A DNA stretch of 39,567 nucleotides from Acidobacteriota bacterium. Lineage in GTDB: Bacteria > Acidobacteriota > Terriglobia > Bryobacterales > Bryobacteraceae. The stretch's first letter is position 1; the number at the start of each line of letters is the position of its first letter. The stretch is taken from assembly GCA_016871115.1 (NCBI GenBank), contig VFZP01000005.1:1-39567 (forward strand), given 5' to 3'. A program made the position numbers and the translations under genes. Below are positions 8,989-16,347 of the stretch, one piece after another. The notes under the pieces were generated by a model. The model saw only the letters and a program-made list of their open reading frames with translations. It was not told where the DNA came from and made no database searches.

Positions 8989-11409
8989 CTATTTCGGAGC
9001 CGACGACTTCTCGGCCGACGCGTTCACCGCGCTCACCTGCGTCTTGGCCGGCTTCACCCGCACCAAAATCGCCTCGGTCGCCGCGAAGCTGTTTTGCTGT
9101 CCGCTGCGCGTCTCCACGCGGCCGGACACATAGATATAGCCTTCGACGGGCTTGGCGTTCGGCAGCGCCCACAGCCGGAAGCTACGTTCTGATTCGTCTT
9201 CCTGAATCAGCACGCCGTTCAAGCCCGAGTCCGTCACGCGCACCCGCAGCGGTAGGTCGCGCACTTCCACGGGAATGCGTCCGGCAAAGCCGTTCTGGCG
9301 CGTCGCCTTCACCGTCACCTCGGCCGTCTTGCCCGCTTCGATCTCCACCACTTTCGTCACGGCGTGCATCACCACGTCGGCCTTGGCGCTGAGAGAAATC
9401 AGCTTGGTGCGGTCGTCCGGGTTCGCCGTCTCGGCCACCAGCTTGCCGTTGATCGTTGCGCGGCCCGTTGCTTCAAAGGGCACGGCGGCGGCGAGCTTGG
9501 CATCGGGCGCGGCGGTCAGCAGAATGGTCGCGTCCGTCTGGCCCGTGGCAATCGTGTTCCTGGTTGCCGTGAAGCCGGCGGGCAGATCGCTCATCGCCAC
9601 TTCGATCGGCCCTTCGTAGCCATCGAGGCGCAACGCTGTGATCGTCAACGGAATCGTTCCGCCCACCGGTACGTTGGGATTGCGCGGGGACACGGAGAGC
9701 TTGAAACGCGGCCGCGGCTCACGAACATGCAGCCGGTACGCATAGTTGCTGCCGCCGAGCCCGCGCACGTCGGTGAGGCGCACATAGTAGTCGCCATCGG
9801 CGGGCGCGGTGAAGTCCAGGTGAGAGTCCTTGCCGAAACCCGGGCCGCCGTCGTCATTGCGGTAGTAAAATCGCACGAGCGGCAAACCGTTGGGTGTGAA
9901 CTGCGCGCCGGGTGGATGGATCTGCACCTTGTACATGGCCCGGTCGATTCCATGTGCCTCGCCCGACGTGCCATAGAGTGAACGGCGCTGGCCGCCGAAG
10001 CTCTCCACGGCCATGTCTTCGTCCGGCCCGTCCGGCACTTCGTCCACGCGCAGCAGTTCGTTGCCGATCATCACATGGTCGCCGTTGTTCAGCACGTTCC
10101 AGTTCTGGATACGGATGCCGCGGGAAGCCGAATCGTGATCGCGCAACACGGTGAACGTCTCCCACACCGCGCGCGCCACCAGGCGTTCAGTGGGCTTCTG
10201 CTGCGCGTCCAGCACTTCCACCGTTGCGTCGAGATCGGAACCCAGCCGGCGCGCGTTTACTTCCAGTACTACCTGCTGGCCCTTGCGGGCGGAAAACTTG
10301 AACAGATGCGCGGCGCCCGGTTCAGCGAGGCGTCCGTTGACGGTCACGGGCAATGTGATGGCCTGTGGGGCCTTCGCCGTGCCAGTCGCCTCCACTTCCG
10401 GATCGTCGCCGAGCGCCAGCTTCACTTCGGTGAACGATTCGCCGGCTGCCGTCTTTGGGCGCAGGATCACGGCGTCAGGGTCGGTAGGCAGAGACACTCC
10501 CTTGGCCGTCAACTGCGCGGCGGAACCCAAATTGAAGCCTTCGAGCGTCACAGCCTTCTCGGCGTTGCGCGGCAACCCCAGCGGGTACGCCGACACGGCC
10601 ACGGGAAGCTTGCCCACCAGAATGCGATAGAAGTTCGAGCCACGCCCGCTGGATTCATAATCCGCCACGCGCACGTAGTAGGTGCCGGCCTTGGCGAACT
10701 TGTGCGAGAAGCGATTCACCGTGGCGCCGCCGTCGTAGCCGAATTCGGCGAGGACCGATTGATCCTCGGCCACAATGCGCACCACCGGCTGCAACGTCGA
10801 ACCGATGCGCATCGCCTGATTTTCAAATACCAGTTCTTCGCCGGCCTTCACCTTGATCTTGTAATGGTCCACGTCGCCCGGGCGCGCAATCGTGCCCGCG
10901 AGCACGGACGGCAGGTACGTCTCAAACGCGCCTTCGAACGTGTCGTTCGGTTCTTTGTCCGGTGATTCTCCAAAGTAGGGCTCCACCAGAAACGCGCCTT
11001 CCGGGCTCGTACCCAGCGGCGTCAGCACGCGAAACTTCACCGGCCCCGCTGGCGCATCGGCCGCGATGTCCACTTCCACCGTCACCTGATTGCGCGGCGG
11101 CAGCGGCCCCACATCCACCGTGGACGGCGTACCGTTTGAACCAAGCCGGATGTCCGGTAGATCGGGCAGTTCCTTCACGCGTACAATCTTGCCCTTGATG
11201 TTCGGATCGGAGAAATAAATGGCCGTCGCGCCGGCGAGGTTCAAGCCTTCGAGGCTCATCTCCACGGTCATGCCGCGGGCGATGCCGAGCGGCGAAACGG
11301 CGTTGAGGGTGGGCGGCGTGATGCGCGGCCCAGTGGGTTGGTCTGGCGTCGCCTGCGAGTGCAGCAGCACGGCAGTCAACGTGGTGGCGGTAAGGGTGCG
11401 AAGAATCAT
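8989..11409 (-). CDS. Large secreted PPC-domain protein
   Basis: An 806-residue secreted protein with signal peptide MILRTLTATTLTAVLLHSQA. An N-terminal IPT/TIG-like segment (LNAVSPLGIARGMTVEMSLEG) is followed by a bacterial pre-peptidase C-terminal (PPC) domain with EPNDTFEGAFE, PGDVDHYKIKVKAGEEL and AGTYYVRVADYESSGRGSNF. A second such module lies around residues 370-590 (ADGDYYVRLTDVRGLGGSNY), then Ig-like segments. No catalytic motif is seen, so an adhesive, scaffold or polymer-binding role is likely. Its ATG overlaps the preceding WD40 gene's TGA as ATGA, so the two are translationally coupled. Confidence 0.8.
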   Translation of the reverse strand: MILRTLTATTLTAVLLHSQATPDQPTGPRITPPTLNAVSPLGIARGMTVEMSLEGLNLAGATAIYFSDPNIKGKIVRVKELPDLPDIRLGSNGTPSTVDVGPLPPRNQVTVEVDIAADAPAGPVKFRVLTPLGTSPEGAFLVEPYFGESPDKEPNDTFEGAFETYLPSVLAGTIARPGDVDHYKIKVKAGEELVFENQAMRIGSTLQPVVRIVAEDQSVLAEFGYDGGATVNRFSHKFAKAGTYYVRVADYESSGRGSNFYRILVGKLPVAVSAYPLGLPRNAEKAVTLEGFNLGSAAQLTAKGVSLPTDPDAVILRPKTAAGESFTEVKLALGDDPEVEATGTAKAPQAITLPVTVNGRLAEPGAAHLFKFSARKGQQVVLEVNARRLGSDLDATVEVLDAQQKPTERLVARAVWETFTVLRDHDSASRGIRIQNWNVLNNGDHVMIGNELLRVDEVPDGPDEDMAVESFGGQRRSLYGTSGEAHGIDRAMYKVQIHPPGAQFTPNGLPLVRFYYRNDDGGPGFGKDSHLDFTAPADGDYYVRLTDVRGLGGSNYAYRLHVREPRPRFKLSVSPRNPNVPVGGTIPLTITALRLDGYEGPIEVAMSDLPAGFTATRNTIATGQTDATILLTAAPDAKLAAAVPFEATGRATINGKLVAETANPDDRTKLISLSAKADVVMHAVTKVVEIEAGKTAEVTVKATRQNGFAGRIPVEVRDLPLRVRVTDSGLNGVLIQEDESERSFRLWALPNAKPVEGYIYVSGRVETRSGQQNSFAATEAILVRVKPAKTQVSAVNASAEKSSAPK

Positions 11410-12758
11410 TGTGTGGCTACCTCGCGGCGGGGGGCGATGAGTTGAGCGGTTTCATAGATGGCGTACGTTCCATCCATGCGGGCAAGTGCGAGCTGTTGGC
11501 CGTCAGGCGAAAAGGCCACGCCGAAAATCCAATCGGTCTGGCCAGCCAGCCGGTGGAGTTCAGTGAGATCGCCGGCACGCAGTACCTTCACTGACTTGTC
11601 GGCGCTGGTGCTGACGATGGTCTTCCCGTCGGGGGACCACGCCAATTTCAAAATCGCGTCTTCATGCGCCATCAGCGAATGCACGATCTCGCCGCCGTTT
11701 TCATCCATGCGCCAGATGCGGATCGATTTGTCGGCGCCGCCCGCGGCGACCAGCTTGCCCGTGGGATCGACGGCAATGGTGTTGATCGCGTCCAGCGCGT
11801 CGGTCAAGGTATAGAGCCGCTGGCCGGAAGCCACGTCCCAGATCTTCACGCCGCGGTCCGCCGAGCCAGACACCAGGCGCTTGCCGTCCGGCGTGAACGC
11901 CACCGCATACACCGCATCGATGTGATCTTTCAGCGTGCGGACTTCCCGGCCCGTTGCGGCGTCCCACAACTTAATGAGCTTGTCGTAGGACGACGTGGCG
12001 ATCAGCTTGCCGTCCGGCGAAAACGCGAGGCCGTACACGCAATCGGTGTGGCCGGTCAGGGTGGGCCCGGGCTGCCTGGTCTCCAGATTCCAGATGCGTA
12101 CTTCGCCCGCCTTCGCGCACGCACCGCCGGCTGCCGCCAGCGACCTGCCGTCAGCGGAGAACGCGACGTTGCGTACCGTGTCGGCATGGTCCGCGAGCGT
12201 CTCCACGGTCTTGCCTGTCGCCGCGTCCGCCAGCGAAACTTCGCGATACCGCGCCAAGGCCACTGTGCGCGCGCCCGGCCGCCAAGCCATCCCAAAAAAC
12301 TGCGGCACCCGTTTGCCGCGCGGCGCGATATGCGGAATCGCCGCGGGTTTGGCGGCCACTTCTGTGCCCGCCGCCGGGCCCGCCGCGCCCGCTTCAATCC
12401 ACGACTTCAACAGCGCAATCTCGCCGTCAGAAAGCGTGGTGCCGTCCATCGGCATCTTCGGGTACGCCTTGCCGATCACGTACGTGTAGAGCGGGCTCTC
12501 ATCCGGTCGCCCCGCCACAAAGCCGGGGCCATGATTGCCGCCGCGCTTCAGCATCGCGTAGTTCGTAATCGAAAACTCGCCCATCTTCGCTTCACCGCCG
12601 TGGCAGCCTCCGCAGCGCGTGTTCAACAGCGGATGGATGTCCTTGTTGTAGTCCGGCGCCGCCGCCGAGGCCACGGTTGCAACCGCAGCGAGTAGAGCAA
12701 GCTTCAGCTTGCGGCGGACTTCAATCCGCCCTGCCTCGCCAATAGAAAACATACCCAT
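11406..12758 (-). CDS. Planctomycete-type cytochrome c fused to a WD40 propeller
   Basis: A 450-residue exported protein. Residues 49-53 are CGGCH inside YNKDIHPLLNTRCGGCHGGEAKMGEF, the PSCyt1 cytochrome domain. From about residue 130 onward come seven WD40 repeats, such as TLADHADTVRNVAFSADGRS, TLTGHTDCVYGLAFSPDGKL and TLKDHIDAVYAVAFTPDGKR. ATG 12758 is supported by GAGGAGG, nine bases upstream. The leader codes GEAGRIEVRRKLKLAL before the hydrophobic signal core, and this leader DNA is a double-hairpin repeat (see 12697-12730). The propeller probably gives a protein-protein interface for the secreted complex built with the neighbouring DUF1549/1553 and PPC proteins. Confidence 0.88.
   Translation of the reverse strand: MGMFSIGEAGRIEVRRKLKLALLAAVATVASAAAPDYNKDIHPLLNTRCGGCHGGEAKMGEFSITNYAMLKRGGNHGPGFVAGRPDESPLYTYVIGKAYPKMPMDGTTLSDGEIALLKSWIEAGAAGPAAGTEVAAKPAAIPHIAPRGKRVPQFFGMAWRPGARTVALARYREVSLADAATGKTVETLADHADTVRNVAFSADGRSLAAAGGACAKAGEVRIWNLETRQPGPTLTGHTDCVYGLAFSPDGKLIATSSYDKLIKLWDAATGREVRTLKDHIDAVYAVAFTPDGKRLVSGSADRGVKIWDVASGQRLYTLTDALDAINTIAVDPTGKLVAAGGADKSIRIWRMDENGGEIVHSLMAHEDAILKLAWSPDGKTIVSTSADKSVKVLRAGDLTELHRLAGQTDWIFGVAFSPDGQQLALARMDGTYAIYETAQLIAPRREVATQ
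12697..12730. repeat. REP-like double hairpin inside the signal-peptide codons
   Basis: Two adjacent perfect stem-loops, GCAAGC-ttca-GCTTGC (12697-12712) and GGCGGA-cttcaa-TCCGCC (12713-12730), abut without a gap. Two back-to-back GC-rich palindromes with TTCA-type loops are the usual shape of bacterial intergenic palindromic repeats. Here they lie within the reading frame of the cytochrome-WD40 protein, between its ribosome-supported ATG and the hydrophobic signal core. No other copy is seen in the window. Confidence 0.6.
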
Positions 12759-12773
12759 ACAGTGGCGTCCTCC

Positions 12774-15209
12774 TCAATGATTGAAGAGAAATTCCTTGCT
12801 CGTGAGCATCGCCCACACCATGTCTTCCATCGCATGCCGCCGCGCCTCGCGCGCCGCTTCCTGCGTGGCCCCGCCGCGCGCCTTGACGAGCGCACCGATA
12901 ATCGTCTGCTTCTCCTCCGCGGTTGGATAGCGCCCGTACGCTGCCAGCGAAAGCTGATCGAGCACGCGCGCATCGGATAACCCAATCTTCTGGAACAGAT
13001 TCACGTAGCCGTTCGCGTCGCTTAGTTTCTTATTCAGCGTGTCACCGTTGATCACATGCAGCGCCTGCGTGATGGACGGATCCTGCGTACGTTCGCCCGC
13101 GTCGCAAATGATGCGCTCCGGCCGCCCGAACGCCGATAGGAACTGCGACTGCACGCGCACATCCGGCAACTGCATCGCGCGAGTCCCCGCCGGGTAGCCC
13201 GCAAACGCCGACGGCACTCCAGTCACCTGTGACATCGCGTCCAGAATGACTTCACCCGGCAGGCGCTTGACGATGTACTTGGAATAGAAAATCTGGTCGC
13301 TTTGATTCGTCGCGTTGGCTTCGCTCGAAAGCTGATAGGCCGACGATGTCAGAATCTGCCGGATCAGCCGCCGCGTGTCAAAGCCATTCGTCACGAAATC
13401 CTCCACCAGCGCATCGAAAAGCTCTTCGTTCGACGCGGGGTTGGTCGCGCGCACATCGTCCACCGGGTGGCACAGCCCGCGGCCCATGATCGCGCCCCAC
13501 ACGCGGTTCACGATGTTCTTGGCAAAGTACTCGTTCTTCGGATCCGTCAGCCACGTGGCGAAGTGGCGGCGCCGGTCGTCGAGCGAATCGAGGCCCATGG
13601 CATGGCCGTCGAGCGGCGCGGGCGCAAGCGGACGCAACAGCCGCGGATGGTTGATATCGCCGGCGGTCTTGGCAAACACCACCGTCTCGCCCGCCGCATC
13701 GCCGTTCTTCTGCCCCACGCGCGCAAACAGATTGGCGAACTGGTAGTACTGCTTCTGCGTCCACTTTTCCAGCGGATGATTGTGGCAGCGCGCGCACGTG
13801 AGACGCTGGCCCAGGAACGCCTGCGTGACGTTCTCAGCCAGATCGATCGTGTCGCGGTGCAGTACGAAATAGTTCAGCGCGCCGTTCTGGCGCGATGAGC
13901 CGGAGCCCGTGAAAATCTCGCGCGCAAACTGGTCCCACGGCTTGTTCGATTTCACGCCGTCGCGCACCCAGTTGTAGAACGCCCACATCGAGTTCGGCCG
14001 CAATTTGCGCGAGGAAATCAGCATCAGGTCAGACCATTTGTAGGCCCAGTGATCGAAGAACTCTTCCTGCTGCAGCAACCGGTCGATCGCCTTGGTGCGC
14101 TTGTCCGCCGACGCGTCGGCCAGGAACTCTTCCACTTCTTCGGGCGTCGGCAAAATGCCCGCTGCGTCAAGGTAGACGCGCCGCAGAAACTGCGCATCCC
14201 CCGAAGCCGGTGACGGCGCCAGCTTCAGGCTCTTCCACTTGGCCAGCATGTGCTCATCGATAAAATTTGCCGGCTTGAACTTCAAGTAATCCGCCTGCGA
14301 GATCTGATTCGCATACGGCACCGCCACGCGCGCGTAGAGAACGTAGTTCTGATACCAGAGCGTGATGGCCGATTCGCCTTGACCGGTGGTCTTCAACCGC
14401 CCCGAGTCGTCCACCGTCGCCACGCCTTCGTTGGCCGACGTGTACTTCACCCAACGCGTCACATCCTCCACGCGCCCATCCGTGTAACGCGCGCGCACCA
14501 CCAACTGCTGCTCGTCGCCGGGTTTCAGAATCACGCGCTTGGGGTACACTTCGAGGCCAGTTACGTCGATGTCGGTTTCCTTCGGCGCGGGAGCCCCGGC
14601 GGTGATCCACTCGGCAATCACGCGGTACTCGAGCGAGTCCGTGCCAAAGCGCTTCCCGCCGCCGTGAGCCAACGCGAAGGTCGCCTTCTTCAGCAGCAAC
14701 GAATCGCCAGGGTTGTCGAGCGAAATCCGGCGGCCCACGGATTGCCGCGTGAGCGCATCGAAGTCCACTTCGGGGTCATAGCCGCGCAGCGTCAGCTTGA
14801 AGCCGTTCTTGCCGGCCAGCGCCCCGTGGCATGCGCCCTGATTGCAGCCCATCTTCGTGAGCACCGGCGTGACGTGATTGCGGAACGACCATGTGAACGG
14901 TTGCGCCACACCCTTCACGCGAATGCGCGCGGTGGCGGTCTGCCCCGTGGCAGCGCGGCCCGTGATCACCGCTTCGCCATCGGCCACCGGCGTCACCATG
15001 CCTGCGGCGTCCACTTTGGCCACGGCGGGATTGGACGACGTGAATTGCGTGCGTTTGCTGAGATCCTGATGGCCTTCCGGCGAGGTTAACTCCGCCACCA
15101 GCAACTGGCGCGACTCGGGTGTTCTTAACTCAGCCTGAGGCGGCAACAGCGCCAACTGTTGCGCGAAAACAGAGGTGGCAAGGCAGGCAAAAACGATAGT
15201 GATGCGCAT
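12774..15209 (-). CDS. DUF1549/DUF1553 (PSCyt2/PSD1) secreted haem-type protein with Big_2 domains
   Basis: An 811-residue exported protein. After the signal peptide (MRITIVFACLATSVFAQ) comes a bacterial Ig-like region (SNPAVAKVDAAGMVTPVADGEA). The cysteine motif CNQGACHG follows at residues 122-128, with CX4CH spacing. A second Big_2-like segment lies at about 215-300, DUF1549 at about 315-520 with CARCHNHPLEKW (C472, C475, H476), and DUF1553 to the end (NRVWGAIMGRGLCHPVDDVR; final LTSKEFLFNH). The family is abundant in Planctomycetes and Acidobacteria, haem-binding by motif, and of unknown reaction. Its stop is 15 bases before the cytochrome-WD40 ATG, and DUF2834 lies 20 bases upstream. This is probably the core gene of the operon. 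Confidence 0.9.
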   Translation of the reverse strand: MRITIVFACLATSVFAQQLALLPPQAELRTPESRQLLVAELTSPEGHQDLSKRTQFTSSNPAVAKVDAAGMVTPVADGEAVITGRAATGQTATARIRVKGVAQPFTWSFRNHVTPVLTKMGCNQGACHGALAGKNGFKLTLRGYDPEVDFDALTRQSVGRRISLDNPGDSLLLKKATFALAHGGGKRFGTDSLEYRVIAEWITAGAPAPKETDIDVTGLEVYPKRVILKPGDEQQLVVRARYTDGRVEDVTRWVKYTSANEGVATVDDSGRLKTTGQGESAITLWYQNYVLYARVAVPYANQISQADYLKFKPANFIDEHMLAKWKSLKLAPSPASGDAQFLRRVYLDAAGILPTPEEVEEFLADASADKRTKAIDRLLQQEEFFDHWAYKWSDLMLISSRKLRPNSMWAFYNWVRDGVKSNKPWDQFAREIFTGSGSSRQNGALNYFVLHRDTIDLAENVTQAFLGQRLTCARCHNHPLEKWTQKQYYQFANLFARVGQKNGDAAGETVVFAKTAGDINHPRLLRPLAPAPLDGHAMGLDSLDDRRRHFATWLTDPKNEYFAKNIVNRVWGAIMGRGLCHPVDDVRATNPASNEELFDALVEDFVTNGFDTRRLIRQILTSSAYQLSSEANATNQSDQIFYSKYIVKRLPGEVILDAMSQVTGVPSAFAGYPAGTRAMQLPDVRVQSQFLSAFGRPERIICDAGERTQDPSITQALHVINGDTLNKKLSDANGYVNLFQKIGLSDARVLDQLSLAAYGRYPTAEEKQTIIGALVKARGGATQEAAREARRHAMEDMVWAMLTSKEFLFNH

Positions 15210-15229
15210 GACGCGGCTAGGTATCTATA

Positions 15230-15532
15230 TTATGCCGTACCGCGCCCGCGTGCCTCCCTCACCACCAGATACAGGAGCGGCCCAAACGAGCCTGCTGCCA
15301 GCGTGATCAACAGGAACGGCCAAACCGGCAAGCGCTGGCGTGCCGCGTTGCGGACCATCCAGATCATGGCCAGCACCACCCGAATCACCAGGTCTGTCAA
15401 CACCTGCAGCCCGCCCCACGTGCGGAAGTGCACGGTGATGACGCCCCAGTAGCCGGACTCCATCAGCGCGGCGCCCGTCAACGCGCCGAGCCCCAGCACC
15501 ACGGCCAGCAAAGCAATCAATCGAGCATTCAT
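15230..15532 (-). CDS. DUF2834 small membrane protein
   Basis: A 100-residue protein with three hydrophobic segments: MNARLIALLAVVLGLGALTG, LTDLVIRVVLAMIWMVRNA and VWPFLLITLAAGSFGPLLYL. It matches the DUF2834 pattern, including an internal Trp-containing stretch and a C-terminal GSFGPLLYLVVRE. The function of the family is unknown. It is the first gene of the minus-strand run, 20 bases before the DUF1549/1553 start and 46 bases from the palindrome at 15579-15599. It may simply share that regulator. Confidence 0.75.
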   Translation of the reverse strand: MNARLIALLAVVLGLGALTGAALMESGYWGVITVHFRTWGGLQVLTDLVIRVVLAMIWMVRNAARQRLPVWPFLLITLAAGSFGPLLYLVVREARGRGTA

Positions 15533-15578
15533 CAGTCTGCCTCCTGCTCATCAGCTTGCGCCGCTTGCGTTCTGACCG

Positions 15579-15599
15579 CAATTACTTCCGAGGTAATTG
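15579..15599. promoter_or_regulatory. Near-perfect palindromic operator between DUF2834 and the MmyB-type regulator
   Basis: Arms CAATTAC (15579-15585) and GTAATTG (15593-15599) are perfect inverted repeats around a 7-base core TTCCGAG, which is itself partly symmetric, so 18 of 21 positions obey the dyad. It is AT-rich in a GC-rich context, sits 13 bases upstream of the regulator's ATG 15612 and 46 bases upstream of DUF2834. Autoregulation with co-control of the minus-strand operon is the natural inference. Confidence 0.65.
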
Positions 15600-15611
15600 A
15601 ACCGTCTCCCA

Positions 15612-16342
15612 ATGGCAGGCGATACTGTCGAAGTGTCTCCGTTTCCCTCTCTGCTCAAGACCTGGCGGCAAAGACGCCGGCTCTCGCAACTGGAACTCGC
15701 GCTGTCGTCCGGCATCTCGCAGTGCCATGTGAGTTTCCTAGAGTCCGGGCGCGCCCGGCCCAGCCGCGGCATGATTCTGCAGTTGAGCGAAACGCTGGAA
15801 GTGCCGCTGCGCCAACGAAACGACTGGCTCACATCCGCCGGCTTTGCCCCGCCTTTCCCGTGCGCGCGTTCAACGATCCGCAGATGAACCAGGTGATGTC
15901 CGCCGTGCGGACGATTCTGGCCAATCACTCACCATTCCCGGCCTTCGCCATTGACCGGGCCTGGAACATCCTGCTCGCAAATCCGTCCTTTGAGATGCTG
16001 AGCACATTGATCGGCGCAGATGTGTGGACGAGCACAGGCGGCGATCAGCGCAATCTCATGCGGCTGTTTTTCCACCCGCAAGGCATCCGCCTGTGGGTGA
16101 CGAACTGGCACGCAATCGCCCCGCTCCTGTGGCGCCGCGCGCAGCGTGAGGCCGAAGAGGTGACTTTGCTACCGGTGTTGCCGGTGGAGATTACCAAAGA
16201 CGGCGTGCGCATCTCGCTCTTCACGGTGCTCGCCACCTTCGGCACCGCGCAGGATGTCACCACCGACGAGTTGCGCATCGAGAGCCTGTTCCCGGCCGAC
16301 GAGGCCACCGAACAAATCTTTCGCGCGGCTGGTCGACAATAG
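15612..16342 (+). pseudogene. MmyB-type XRE transcriptional regulator with a one-base frameshift
   Basis: The first half (ATG 15612) is a Cro/C1-type helix-turn-helix: LLKTWRQRRRLSQLELALSS, then HVSFLESGRARPSRGMILQL, closely matching the MmyB-like family. After LTSAGFAP the frame goes astray and stops at 15887. The neighbouring frame carries on with FPVRAFNDPQMNQVM and FPAFAIDRAWNILLANPSFE, the family's ligand-binding (PAS-like) half, to TAG 16340-16342. The span is 731 bases, one short of 244 codons, and one base missing from the CCCC run at 15847-15850 restores it. The regulator adjoins a strong palindrome, so its loss might deregulate both clusters. A sequencing error in the C run is equally possible. 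Confidence 0.82.
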
Positions 16343-16347
16343 TGGAA

